A stretch of 64,000 bases of DNA from Anarhynchus alexandrinus (Eukaryota; Chordata; Aves; Charadriiformes; Charadriidae). The notes beneath the pieces are model-generated. The model was not told the DNA's origin, made no database searches, and worked only from the letters and a program-made list of their open reading frames with translations. Of the stretch, positions 23,770 through 37,099 are shown one piece after another (positions within the stretch are counted from its first letter, which is position 1; the number at the start of each line of letters is the position of its first letter). The translations under genes were made by a program, and so were the position numbers. The DNA is taken from contig VUYV01000007.1 in the NCBI GenBank assembly GCA_008711295.1, positions 5,232,957 through 5,296,956 on the forward strand, read 5' to 3'.

Positions 23770-24190
23770 AATGCAAACCTTTCCCAATCTTCCCTGTCTG
23801 GCTTCATCTTCCTTCTTTCCAAAGAGCCTTCAGACATTGCAGCTGAGCCTACCTTCCTTTTTTTTTTTTGTTATCTGATGACATCGATTATTCTCTCCAC
23901 AAATGTTTACTTCCTGTATTAGACACCCTTGGAATTCAATTGTACTCTTTCAAGACTTTACAAATTTTTTGCCTCATTTACTTTATTTCTTCCACAACTA
24001 TCTCTATACCTCCTTGCTCTTCCTGAGACTTTTATTTAAATTCTTTCCTTATTTTTTTTTTGTCCACTTTCAGTTTCGTCCTTTAAACCATGGTGCCTGC
24101 AGGATTTTCTTTTCACTTTTTTTCTACACTGCACAGACTCTTTATGCCCACCCAAACCAGCATTTCTTCCTCTGTTCTTAAAAGGCCTTA
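23770..24190. other. Pyrimidine-rich block
   Basis: The plus strand is strongly C/T-rich over about 420 bp, including a T-run at about 23858-23869 and another near 24050-24060. The phenylalanine-rich open frame at 23903-24181 follows from this. LINE coding strands of the L2 type are C/T-rich, so this could be a worn LINE, but I could not align any reverse-transcriptase motif. Confidence 0.5.
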
Positions 24191-26109
24191 TCCCAACCTG
24201 TATCACAAGTCTTCCTTTTGTCACAGCAAAATTATGCTTCCTGCATGCCAAACTCCTTGATTCATAAGCAAGTTGCATAAGCACAATGCAAGGGAAAATT
24301 TGGCTCTGAGATCATAACTTCTCCTGAGCATATGACAGGTGTCTTAGTTCGTATTAACAAAGCTCAGAGGATTGCACAGGTAATCATTGTTTGATTAATA
24401 ATTTACAATACCAACAGGACAGAAATGAAAATTGGAGAATGACAATCTCAAAGCAGCTGTATGCCTGTCAAATATGTAAATTTTTTAGCCTTCTTCCTCT
24501 GTTGGGGCACTGCTTAACCCCATGCTGAGTTGCCTTTTTAGAACATAACCCCTACAACATTCATGAATAATTAGATAGTCATAAAGAAACAAGGAATGAG
24601 TGAGAATTAACTTCCCACCTCCTAGTGTCACTTGAAGATTAATTTGCCTAAAAACTAATTAGCTGACATACCACAAGCACAGAACCCCAAATGAAATGAA
24701 AAAAAAAATAAAAAAAGGAAAAAAACCCAAACCTTAAAACAGAATTTTCCATTTCTGAATCTATATACAAGCAAGATTAGTGCTTCTGGAAAAAGCTACT
24801 AGATTAAGTTTTTTCTAAAGAGTAAATAAAACCATGATGCAGCTGGGATGAAATCCTTCAGCCCTTTCACTGACATCTGCAAGAAAAGTAAATGTCATTA
24901 TATGAAACAACTTTCTGAAGATAAAATTATAATCTAGTTTTAAGATTACAGGGGTTTAGATAGCTGCAGGCATGTGGAGCCATTTCACTGAGTTTGCCAC
25001 TTAATATCAGCCAGAGCTTAATAGCAGCCAAGTCATTAGTTAGTGCTAGTTATTAAGAAGAGTAAGTGAAGTCAGCAGCTGTATCACAGCACCAATGACG
25101 TAATTAGAACCTTAGTTTGGAGGTGATTCTTTCCCAATAAGGAGGAGAAAATTAGGCAATAGGGAAGTTCCCTACATGGAAGGATTTATTCCTAAGGCTA
25201 TGAACCAGTGCCGGGCACAAATGCCAAATCTGCTGAAAGTTGAAAGGAAAAGAGGCTGAGTAGAATCCAAAGCACTAATTAGGAGAATATGAGTTTTATG
25301 GCTGGCTGAGTTATTAATAGTTATTGGAGAGTAAGCCAAGACTAACAATTTGAGATAGACTCTAGTTAAGTGGTGGTGGAAGATTCTGACATTTCTCAAA
25401 CCTCACCCAGGATACCCAGAAGTTACTTGAAGTTTAAGAAACTGCTTCCCAATACAGGAGCCACTTCAAGGAAGCAAAGAGAAGACAGGCCCTTTTCAAG
25501 GCCAGGGATATGCAAAAAACTTCAACATTTCAATTTTTTTCAGTGAACTCTTCCATTTCAGCCTCATAAATTTATACAAAACACTCTAAAGTAGGCCAAT
25601 CAGCTGTAGAAAAATATTATGGTGATGTTGAGTATTAACTGGGAATAATTTTTTTTTTTTTTAAACAGAGGAAGAGTGAAGTACATTTTCATACTAAGGT
25701 TTTGAATATAAATTCATCGTCAGATCTTTTTATGAGAAAACCCCTGTAATATCACTCCTGTATTGACTCAAATAACTAATGTCAACCAAAAAAGGAAATT
25801 CAGTCTTTCCTTGAACAGTTCAAAAAGGCAGGGAATCTAGATCTTCCCTATGCAGTGTTTGTCTTATGGTTAAAAATTTTTATTTTACTCCTAATTTCTC
25901 TGTGTTTAACTAGCAGTTAGTTCTTGTCATCTCTTTTGTTAGCAAAACCACCTTTTTGTACCTGCTGTGCTTTTACCCCACTTAATTATCTCTACATGGT
26001 AACTGAATTTGTTGTCAGTCATCTTTACATGCTACTTATCACCTTTATTTCTATCCAGTCTTTAAAAATCATTTTAGGGCCCCTTTTTCCTGCTGTCTCT
26101 AAACTTGTC
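24191..26109. other. Anonymous AT-rich non-coding DNA
   Basis: Nothing recognised. An A-rich tract lies at about 24699-24733 and a T-run at 25649-25662. The open frame at 25399-25172 (75 codons, minus) has no domain. Confidence 0.5.
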
Positions 26110-26400
26110 ATAAACCCAAAGAAACAATAAAGACACCAGAACTAAACTGGGTTCTTTGGTATTAATCTCAGCAGTGCTGAATTGCAGAGAGAATCCAGCT
26201 CCATCCAGCGTAGAATCCCCCACTTTCAATTTCACAACAAAAAGATGCAGCTACGCAAAGGTGACTTTATTGAGGTCGAGTGTAGCCGAGCCTCCAAATT
26301 CGACAAAACTGAGACTATGTGACCACAACGAAATAGAGGATGGGGAAGAAAGAACCTATGAGAGAACAAGTTTGGTATTAGCAGTTAGAAGTTAGATTTT
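26110..26400 (-). mobile_element. Possible LTR relic
   Basis: On the minus strand CCTCAATAAAGTCACC (a polyadenylation-type signal at about 26268-26273) is followed by TTTGCGTAGCTGCATC, a GTTGTGAAATTGAAAG word and GTGGGGGATTCTAC near 26207. This resembles the R-U5 end of a retroviral LTR, with the next bases where a primer-binding site would lie. A second AATAAA is present on the plus strand at about 26126, so orientation is not certain. If minus, U3 would run toward higher coordinates, perhaps to about 26535, where TGTGG begins on the minus strand. CpG content is above the surroundings, as expected for a younger insertion. No retroviral coding sequence is visible. The plus-strand open frame at 26156-26395 is probably a shadow. 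Confidence 0.35.
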
Positions 26401-29215
26401 ATTTTTCTCTGGAGCTATTAGGAGAACATATAATGTGTTTAGCTGCCTTTTGGTGAAATATTAACAGCTGGAAACACAGGGAGTGAACCTCCATCTTGCA
26501 GCCAGTTGGCACTGGACAGTTCACCAGTGGTCCACAGAGTGAAATTTTGGAACCTCTATTCTGCGCAGTTGCTGTTATATATTAGCTCTATAATCTTTTG
26601 AGGTCTTCTCAGGAGAGAAGAGGCTATCTGATGCAATTCAACATCACAACTATAGTAAGGTGAATGAGGAAAATTTAAAAATGCTGCTGCCTTATCCAAA
26701 GAGATCAGAGATTTCAAGTCCTGTCAAATTTTGCAGTTGCCAGGGTAACAGGTTTGCATTTCTAATTGCCCCTGAGAGCCTGGGAGATTGTACAATATGC
26801 AATCATCTTCCACTATCTCCCTAAACCATCTAGTTCTGGATACACGCAACTGGTTTCATCTGTGAAATCAGTGGGACTTCCTGCCAAATATGGTAAGAAT
26901 GTTCATGTCAAATGTCCCTGAGTAAAGGTAAGAGCAAATGTTCAATTAAATTGTGCATTAAGTCCTTCTCTTTTGGTATCAGCCCTGCACAAATGCCTTT
27001 CTGTTTATTAAAAAAATGCCAGAATTTTTAGCATGCACCCCCTGTGTATGTGGGGCTCAAACATTATGAGCTTTGTCTGCATATTATGTTAATTGAATCT
27101 ATCTCATCTTTATGAAATACACCACACACATCCAAGGATAGGTGCAATTAGCAATTTTAAATTTGCTTTTTTAAGAAAGAGAAAAAAAAAAGAGAACAAT
27201 ATAGAGGAAGAAAGACTGCTGTGAAACTGCCACTAATGAAACACAGGTGAGACTACTAGAATGGGAATATATCATGCAAATATATTTACCTACATCTTTG
27301 AAGGCAGTTACCTTCCTGTTTTTCCTCTAAGAAAATTACAGCAACTTGGTATCAATGAAGTTGTTACATCTGAACAAGCTTGACAAAATCATGAGCAGAG
27401 ATAAGCTTCTCCCTTTTCACAGATAAAGTTCTTCTCTCTCTCTCACTCTTTTTTATTTTTTCCTACTATTTCTTCCTCAAAAAGAAATTCAGAGAATCTA
27501 AACCATTTCTAGAGAACTGAATTCTGGAAAGGGAACGTGTTGCTTTGCAGGTTCAATGCCACCCAGATCAGCCTGTACCTAAGCATGAAAGAGATCTGGC
27601 TGAACAGTCAGTCCACAGCTGTCACTCACCAGGACACCAAAGCCTCAGGTGACCACATCATGGTTGATGGTAAAATGGCATAATGAAAAAGCAAAGACAA
27701 GACTTACCATGAAAACAGGAATATTACAGACTACTCCTACATATCATTGAATTTCTGCAAATGAAGCACATTCTTGAAGACTTTAATAAATACTCTCCAT
27801 AGACATTTTCTCTCTTTGAGCCTCTTATATTCATCTTCCCGTAAACAGGTAGCTGAGCGTTACAAAGATCATCATAAACAAAGGGATGTATTCTGAAAAA
27901 AATTCACCTCATCACCATTTTGTTTCTATTTCTGTCAGCTTTAAGAAGTACAAATAATAAAAAGGAAATGGCTATCAGAGAAATGGGCACTTCTGGTTGT
28001 TGGTATAAACTAAATTTCATCTTCAAGCTGAAAAGTAGGGGGAACAAAACATGAGATCCTGCAAATCACCTTTCGCCATTTTGGGAGGAAAAAATGTGAT
28101 TGAAATCACAATCACCTTGACAACAGGTGATTGAGCATCCAGTCAAACTAACTTGAAACTGGAGTGCCAGATGCCTGTAACAGGTCACTCATAAATCACT
28201 TGCAAATCAAAACTTACCAGCAAAGAATAGTAGCTAATAGTTTGAGTATTTAAAGCATCTAACCAGACTAAAGTCTATCTCTGGATCTGCCACCTGTCAC
28301 TAACGTATGTATTCTGGTTTCATTATTAAATAGTTCCTTTTTTCTTAAAAAAAAAAACTTTCAAACAATTCATGCACACGGAGAGGGGGAGGGGATGTAA
28401 AATTGTTTAATACATTATTCATCAGAAATTATTCTAACAGCTTTATATTCAGCCTAGTAGTATCTTTGCTTCAGGCAGAGATAACCTTCACCAAGTCTTT
28501 CCAAATTAGGTGTGATATAATACTTTCTCTGATATTGTCGATACAGTCCTGTACAGTACATGCAAACGAAAATGGTGCAGTGCTACACAAGGTACTATAT
28601 AAAAATCCAACATAAGGAAACAAGGCTAGAGCACTTATCTTCCAGAAACAGAGACTAATCTTTGGGGGAATTAGCTCAGGCCATTGCTGTCTGGGTGCTC
28701 TGCTGCTGAGTTACATCAGTAACAATAATTCATTTTTTAATGGCTGGAGACCTACACTGTAATTCCGCACTAAAGTCTATCCTAAAATTTATTAAGGAAG
28801 TTTCGGTGTGTTGGAGCTATATATCTAGATGAGATCTAATCTTCATTAACTCTCAGGAGGTATAGCTGCAGGAGAGCATTGATGCTAAACCCTCAAAGCA
28901 CTGGGTAGACTCACTACACATGTTCACTTACCTTCCCCAGGGTCCTGATCCTGCCACATATGTTGGTGTCTAACTTCAGACAATTGAGGAGAGACCTCAG
29001 ATGCTCAGTGGACATATTCAGGCCTTTCAGGGACAAGCTCTATCCCACTCCTATGAGAAGACAGCTCATGGTTACAAATGAACATTTAAAAAACGCCAAA
29101 ATAAAACCTGTTTACTGAGGTGCTCAGAAAAGCCTCATAAACCTTAACTACTTCTAGATCAGATTGTACAAGCTTTTTAAAAAGAGTTGGAACGTGCTTG
29201 CAGTAGCAGGAGACA
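26401..29215. other. Anonymous AT-rich non-coding DNA
   Basis: No gene or repeat I can name. A CT-rich simple stretch lies at about 27430-27470. Open frame 28403-28615 (70 codons) has no recognisable domain. The sequence directly before 29216 is the insertion flank of the CR1 copy. Confidence 0.5.
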
Positions 29216-29838
29216 TTACAGAATCACAGAACAGTCAGGGTTGGAAGGGACCTCTAGAGATCATCTAGTCCAACCACCCTGCCAAAGCAGGTTCACCCAG
29301 AGCTGGTAAGACAGGAATGCATACAGGTGAGTTTTGAATATCTCCAGAGAAGGAGAGACCACAGCCTCTCTGGGCAGCCTCTTCCAGTGTTCTGTCACCC
29401 TCAAAGTAAATAAGTTTTTTCTTATGTTCAGATAGAATTTCCTGTGTTCCAGTTTGTGCCCATTGCCCGTGTCCTGTCGCTGGGCACCACTGAGAAGAGT
29501 CTGGTCTCATCTTCTTGACACCCGTCCTTTAGATATTTATAAGCATTGATGGGATCCCCTCTCAGTCTTCTGTTCTCCAGGCTCAACAGACCCAGGTCTC
29601 TCAGCCTTTCCTCATAAGAGAGGTGCTCCAGTCTCCTGATCATCTTCATAGCTCTCCGCTGGACTCTCCCCAGTAGTTCCTTGTCTTTCTTGGACTGGGG
29701 AGCCCAGAACTGGACACAGTACTCCAGATCTAGCTTCAACAGGGCAGAGTAGAGGGGGAGGATAAACCCTCTCAACCTGCTAGCCACACTTTTTAATGCA
29801 CCCCAGGAGACCATTGGTCTTCTTGGCCACAAGGGTAC
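29216..29838 (-). mobile_element. CR1 LINE, 5'-truncated copy
   Basis: CR1 is the dominant LINE of bird genomes and moves by target-primed reverse transcription. On the plus strand the block begins with the reverse complement of the CR1 3' end (ACAGAATCACAGAA, then GGTTGGAAGGGACCTC and ATCATCTAGTCCAACC), so the element lies on the minus strand with its 3' tail at 29216. About 620 bp remain: the 3' untranslated end plus the last part of ORF2. It is cut at the 5' side near 29838, the normal outcome of incomplete reverse transcription. Divergence from the family pattern is modest, making this one of the better-preserved insertions in the window. No target-site duplication is evident, as is usual for CR1. 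Confidence 0.95.
29428..29832 (-). pseudogene. CR1 ORF2 C-terminal remnant (reverse transcriptase end)
   Basis: This frame is open for 134 codons and holds the final domain of CR1 ORF2: SVASR, then [47 protein letters not shown] and RRLRGD, in the normal family order. The catalytic palm motifs (the YADD-like box) lie further upstream in a full-length element and are missing, as are the endonuclease and ORF1. The first dozen residues, before ALKSVASR, do not follow the family, which suggests a small indel just inside the truncation point. The frame also leaves the family pattern near its end (after VPSDRTRA), where another frame (29510-29265) continues with [13 protein letters not shown] sequence, so there is a frameshift. 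It cannot move by itself. The opening methionine is incidental. Confidence 0.93.
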
Positions 29839-32250
29839 ACAAAAAGGAAATGAAGGACTTGGGACTCAAAGAAGGACTCAGGAAGGCCCTTCTAGTTGTT
29901 ATATTCAAAAACTTGCCATGGCAAAAAGGAAAACCACCTCATACGAGGATGCAAGAATTTATTGCTACTCCAATTAAAATCAAGCAAAAGACATTACTAG
30001 TCCAGTTAAAATGCCACCTGCACAACAATACAAGTTCTTTGGTTAAAAGAGGAAGGAGAAAGAATTAATAATGCAATTAAAACTGTAATATATAGAGTAT
30101 GCTACATAATATCCATCCCTGTTATTGGAGGTTTCTGCCCCCTCAGGGGTCACCACCCACAGTTTCCTGGTGCTGCTAGCCATGCATGCCTCAGGGAAGA
30201 GTTTGGGGTTGAGGTGCAGTGTTAGCATCCCACACTTCTGCCAGGAGATCAGTATTGAAGGTGCTGCTTTGGGGTTAGCTTATGGTAGTTTTGATTTTGT
30301 TGTCTGTCAATGTTTTTCTCTCCTGACGATCAGCAGTTTCATGTTATACTACATTTTTTGCTCAGTGGAGGTTATTTGCTAGGTTTTTGCCATGTATGTA
30401 TCACTCAGCCTTACTAGAGATGCTGTACTTAGGCATTAGATCACACAATTCAATGAAACAATTCCAAATAACTGCACGGATGAAGGTTAGTGAACAAGAC
30501 CCATCATTAAGCAATAACCACGTAACCTTTTATTTTCGTTACTAGACTTTAACTACCCAACTGCTCTGCAGCTAAGGCAAGCAAGAGGAGTCAAGAAAAT
30601 TCCCTGGGCTAAAATGAAGCAATGTGGCACACAGTCTGTCACTACCAATGATAACACCATATATAATAGGCTACAAGGATACACAGCATGGTGCTAACAG
30701 CCTCTTTGTTTCATTTTGTCTGTCCAGATCTCAGACTACAAGGCCTAGCATCACCTTCCCAGGCAGTCCTGTACATGGGTTTGGCCTCAGCAATGGGTCT
30801 GCAAAAGACTGGAAGTCAGGGGTGTGTGTCACTAGAGTCTCTGACTAACAAAACCAACCTGCAGATTGCAAACAGACTAACCCGCCTAATTTTACGTACA
30901 GTCTCTTATTCTAAGCTTGCTAATGACAAAACAGTCTTTCCAATTACCATAATGCCATTTTGACATTCTTACCTGACTCAGATAGAGGAAGCCTGAGGAT
31001 AACTTTATCACAAAGCAGCAGATGGCAGTTAATGATGGGGATCAGACTCTGGGTTCAGGGTGAATAAAATGTGGTATTTCCTAGCAGTGATTAATGAGGT
31101 AAAATGCATCTAATTTGGAGATGCTGCAAACAGAGTGGCTAAAATTCTAGCCTGCCAGAGGGCGAGCAGCGCTGCAAGCAGCCTGGTCTCTACCTCCAAA
31201 ATTCTGTAAGGCCTTGAAAAATGACCAACCATTGTATCTGGAGGGACCGAGAGGAAGATTCACTTATTTCTACGTTTAGCCATGTAACTTGCTATGCATG
31301 CTACTATCCCCTGCAGTTACACATTTTACACGTGTTGATGTGTGCATTACTCTGTTTTGATTTACTGAAGGATGTGTAATTGCAGGCAGAAATGGTATTT
31401 TCAGCATTTACCTGCCAGCATTTAAACACTTGAGCCACAGAATCTCACAACTTGCTCAACATGTTAGCACTGTTTTCCAGTGAATGTGGATAATCAACAG
31501 AGAGCTGTTGTTAGAAGCTTTTCTATGCCTCTCTTCCCTTTCAGAAAAGTATCTAAGAGGCATTCAGCCCAGCTTAACTTCAGACAACTGAAAACCAAGA
31601 ATTGAATCTAAGCTAATTATCTAGCCTTCCTTTGCAGTCAGTGTGAGTCACTGCATCTAATTTATTTTAGGATAGGACAAACTGCCCTTTGAGGGGCCAG
31701 TTTCTTACTGTTGACTATATTAGACTAGCTGCCCAGCTTATTGATGGCTACGGCAAAATCATTTCCAGAAGAAATACATCCTACCACTGCAAAACATTAG
31801 ATCATTGCTCTCTGGATCCGTTACCACCTGCTGCAACATGGGAAATCTCATTAGTGTTGTCTATACACTTAGTGGAGAGACTTCAACGCACCACCTAACC
31901 TCTTGTGTTAATGTTGGCAACCAAACGCTATACCCTTAATGATACTAATCAGAATATTATCTGCCTAACTGGGAATCACAAGTGAACCAGACAACAATTC
32001 TGCTGCTGTAAATAACGGCTGCCCTGCCACTCAGCCAGTGGGAAGATAAAAGGGCCGGAAAACCTAAGCGTTATCACAGCCAAACACAATTACATACCAG
32101 GTACCAAAATAATCATAGCCAAGCTACAAGGGATGAAACAAACCAACATCAATGCCGTAAATCTAGATTGAAAAACGTCCGAAATATTTGTAAGCTCTTG
32201 AATTCCTTGAATATCTTGAGAGCCCTCATGCCAGTTACCTCACTTAAAAA

Positions 32251-32284
32251 CAAACAATCAATCAAACAAACAAACAAACAAACC
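32251..32284. repeat. CAAA tetranucleotide microsatellite
   Basis: About eight units of CAAA, two of them changed to CAAT. Its position next to a run of A suggests an old poly-A tail, but no element is recognisable upstream. Confidence 0.85.
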
Positions 32285-35200
32285 ACCACTAACAAAAAGC
32301 CAATAAATTTTACTGTGCTTTTGTCAAAGAGTAGCCCAATGTCTTGTGTTTGGGCAAGACTACCAGACAGACAACGCTTTTCAAAAGACTTTGATTTTTC
32401 AGAATAATGCTCTGCAAAGCTTTTCTGGTGTCTCCCAAAAGTAGCAAAGGGTTACCTCGTGCTTCTGCAGGGCTGACCCCAGAATAACCTTGTTGGGCCC
32501 TGCACTGACAGCAGCTTAGATAATTCAATAGCTCACACACGGAAAATTCTGCCCCCCTCTATGTTTCTTTTTATTACATCACTGTGTGCAATTTTGATGG
32601 GAAAATATCCTCTTTCCATTATTAAGCATTTACGCATATTTACAGATGTATGCTTTTTAAAAGATAACAGCTATGGTCTGTGTTTCCTTTCTCGAAAACT
32701 TCAAGGCAAAATTCTCTGTTCCTATCTCTCTGCTTTGAAACTGGAGATGCCCAGCAAAAAAAAAAAACAACCATCTTCTTCAAAGCCTTGTTTGGTGTCT
32801 CAATACCAACGCCTGCAGCTGGTGATGGTATGTAGCTAACATGCTCCAGTTTTGACAGAACTTGCAATTATTTTGCTATCAGAGTGTTCCAAAGCTGGAG
32901 AACCAATGTCTTCATTTTATTAATCTATTTTTGTCAGATGGATACTGCTTTTACTCTTCTTAATGTAATACGATGCAACTCTTAAGTACATTTTAAAACC
33001 CAGCACTGTTTCCTTGAATCCTCTCACAGAAGCAGCATTTTCTGTATGTTTATTCCAGTTTCTTTATAGGATACTTGTTATGCATGACTGATTAACAGGC
33101 CCCAAGCTATACTCAACCTGCTACCCACAGTAAATTGTTCTTTCTGTTGTCTGTGTCATTTTCTTTAAAATATCAAGCTGTTTTATAATTAAAGAGTCCC
33201 TTGAAGGTCTTGTTTCAATAAACAATCATTTCTTCCACTATGTGAAGTTCTTGTGCTAATAAACAATTTAACAGCATATATTATTTTTCTTGTCTCCAGA
33301 ACTAACCTTTTATAGAAGACCCACTAAGACAAGATGAGAAATGTGACTCTGACTATATGTACAGATTCAAAACTTCAGCATGTGTTGTGTAGCTTAGTAT
33401 TAGATCTGTTCTTAATCTGCATATTGTGTGAGTTATAGAAGATTAATTGCTCACAGTAGTGTTTAGACGCTTTCATATGTCACCCAGAAGATGGCTGAAG
33501 AGTTACTTATCTCCAGCAGCTTTATCCTTAATTACCTTTCTCTCTGATAATTCCAAATTTGGGATTCAATGCACAGTGAAAATCTCCTGTATTAATTAGA
33601 GATTGTAACTTTGTTATACAATGTGTTTTCTATGATAAACGGCTTTTCCTTGAATACTGAATGTTTTGTGAAAATGACAACATCTTTGATAGTTTTGCAA
33701 TACTGCCAGAAACTTTTTCCAGATTTCTAACATTGCAGAATATAGTACAGTGACACTGGGGCTTATGCATGAGTACATGTGTATTTTTTCACTCACTGAT
33801 AACATTGATTATAATTCCATTTTTCTGGGAAAAATGGGTAACTAAGGTGGGTTTTTTAAGTTTTAATGCAATTTAATAATAGTGTTTGCCTTAAGTGATA
33901 ATAGGTAACAAAAATTTTGCAAAATTAGGAAATCCGAAATCCAATCAATTTCAGATCCTACAACAGTGTCTACAAAACAGTTTTTTAATCACTGTTTTAA
34001 TGAGCTATACTTTGGCAGCAAGCTTAAATTTTAAAATATTTGATCATATCACTTCTTTGATTTGAGTGTGTTTGAATTCCAGGATGTCTTATTTTTCTTT
34101 TCAGATGCTACTTTCAGTACAATTTTAGACAGATTCTTTAGCTGATATAGGATGTCATAGTTATTCTGAAACATTGGAGGTATAGTAATTTATTTTAGGT
34201 ATGAATTTGCCCCAAAGACATCAGTTTTTTCACATTTAAGAGCTTTCTCTAAGAAAAATATATTAGATATTACAATCTTCACCTCAGTATTTTTTCAAAT
34301 TTCTTTGGATACTTACCTGTCTTCACCTATAAATGCCACACACTTCCTATTTTCTACTAGTAACTATACTCTTTGTTGATGTAATTCTCTGTTATAAAAT
34401 CCCGCACGAGCTACATTTTCGCTTTCTTCTGTTACATTAAGTAACCTACAAATCTGTGGCCTACTTCAACATAAATATACACGTGACAAATTGTTGAGTT
34501 CCACGTGTATGCTTTCCAGATGCATCGAAGAGATAACAAAGAAATATGTTTACATTACTCAGTGTTAAAAAACATCCTTCAAAGACCACACGTGTATGCT
34601 CCATCACCTGCAAAATTATTTTGATTTCATCCTCCTCTGCCTTCAGAACTCAGATTTTTACAGTGACATGTTGGCTTTTCATTTGTCCAGCATCCTTCCA
34701 TTTGGTATTGTTAGATAGATGGGTGGGTTTTTTAAAACTGTTGATTCCACTTCAGAGTTGCCTTTTAGCAATCCCTGTGGAGCATCCTCATTCCTCATAT
34801 TGAGATTCGCTACTTCAGAGAATTCTCCCACCCCTGGTTCAAGTTCCTAATAAAGTAAAAATGTTCTCACAAATAGCCTGAAGGCTTTCTGCAATGTCTT
34901 TGAGATGCGAATTAAGAGGGTGATGAGAATTAACTTGCCCGAAGCCCCATGATAATGTTGCCTAGTGACACAGGTACTGTGCGGAGTGTAACCATGTAAA
35001 AGGGCAGACCATGCCTTGATCCTGGCAAATCCTCCCCCTGCTCCAGATTTCGGTTACTTTATTTTATTCTCCCCTCATTCCAAACTCATTACACAGATAT
35101 GCTGAGAAATTTGCACCTCATTTCCTTAAAAGCTTATCCACTCAGTTCTCTGGCCTATTTTATTATAGCTTCTTTTTGTTGATAATAGAGCAGCCTTTTC

Positions 35201-37099
35201 ATAAAGTCTCTAGTCTGTAACCAGCATCTGAAAGTATATGCAGTACTATAATACACTCATCTCTGATCATCTGGTATATATTTTAGCAGCTGTTGAACAC
35301 ATCCAATACCATAATGGGGTTTTGTTTTTCTCCTCCCAGGAGTTACATAATGATATTCCTTTTCTCTGTACCTTCAATGACACCCAGTTTTTACTATATT
35401 TCTGTGTAATGTGCAAGTTTCATCTTTTTTTTTGTGAACCAGATCACATTAGAATTTTTATCCATATTCTGTCTCCACCCAGGAGACACTATAGCACTTA
35501 CCCCAAGGGTACAAGTTGCTCCAGCTATGTGAAAACCCTTGGCACTACCCAATTATTTAATAACCAGACCTCATTCCTTCAGGCATTTTTGTCATTACAG
35601 CCATAATCACATAATTCATATCTGTGCCCATAGTGTGACATTCTGTCATCAATCCTTTATCTTCTCCTTTCTGATTTGCAGGTTGGTTCCCTGCCTTGTT
35701 TTGTACTGACACTGGTTAAATAAGGTAGGGCTTTCCAGTTTAGTAATAAAAGATGTGTGACAGGAGTACACAGAAGTGCAAATGGTTCAGGAAAGTTGAA
35801 TGGAAAACAATTGCTCTTTCTGGGACCCCAAGAAGCAGAGGGAACTCAAGCAAACACACTGCTTAGGCCACAAAACTTCACCCTTCCTGGACAGCAGGTC
35901 CCCACCGCTGGCGAAGCGCCACTCACTGCACAGCTGTGCAGACAGAGCACAGCTTGGACAAGACATCATTCTCCTCTGGCTCAGCCCAGCAGCACCTTCA
36001 GCCTCTCCCTTTTGTGTGGCCAGGTGACACACATCCACCCTTGCATTTTTACTTTACAGCCCTGCTCTACCTAGAAAGGAGCAGCCCTTCTTACAAACTC
36101 TAGCACAAATCCCCAGTGGGAGGCTACTGTTTGAGGCTTCATTTCTATGACTTGTGACCTGCATTCAACTCTGCCTGGTGCCCTGCTCCACCCACCAGAT
36201 AACTGATTCCTAAAAGCATAGGCTTTTGGCATGACATCTTTCATTCCTGTGCTCATCTCAGATCAGCCATCTTTCCTAAAAACTCACCAAAACAACTCCT
36301 GATCTTTCAGAGGGGTTCATCCCTGCCAACCACAAAAGGGCATGTTATTAGCATGATAAAAATGTCTCTGAAAATAAGCCAGAAGCATCATGCAAATGCA
36401 AGAGCAGAGTTCAGGCAATGCGAGTCTCCAAAGCTGTTTGAGCATCTCCTGTTAGAAGATGTATGATGCATATTTCAAAAGTGAACCTGGGAGGATACTC
36501 TTAGATGGTCCTCTACTCTGCTTACAGTAAAACTCTATGTGATGTCATTAAGTAGAAGAACAGAAACACTTGGCATAACTAAATTAACCCCTTCTGCACT
36601 CAAGCAAAAATCAATAGGAGACCACAGGTGAGAGAAGGAATGGACAATTTATATACATTACTCTCCTCTTCCAGAATCCTTTTGAAGGTTAACCTCTTAT
36701 TTTTTAATAGGGATTTTTGAAGATATACAGCATATTCCCTCTAAACCGTAGTGAATAAGTGGTGTTCAACTGATAAATGCAGTGTACTGTAAGTGAAAAA
36801 AAGAAGAGCAAAGGTCCTACAATTCTTAACAACTATTAAGAAAAAAACCCAACAGCTATGTTTTAGAAGAATGAGTCTGTCTATTGCACCTGCATGAAAC
36901 AGGTTGGAAAACAGAAAGCAGCTATTTACTTCACCTTGTCTAGAAAATGGGTCATTAAACAAAAAAGAAAAATTAAACAAAACCCATCCAAATTAGCAGT
37001 TTAGTGTTCTCAGTGTAAGAACAAAGCAGAATTTCAGTGGTGAATTCACTAGAATGTATTTGGGTTACAAATACACCAGTTACAGAATAATTTTCTTCT

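Noticed and set aside
31140..31165. CTCF-like motif (CCAGAGGGCGAGCAG)
   Set aside because: Differs from the usual CTCF core by missing bases in the centre; too weak to annotate.
34915..34980. Inverted MIR-like words (AACTTGCCCGAAG)
   Set aside because: Only one short word matches; the expected B-box segment is absent.
35238..35606. 122-codon plus-strand open frame
   Set aside because: No recognisable family, no exon boundaries, and similar frames of 100-120 codons are scattered throughout the window.
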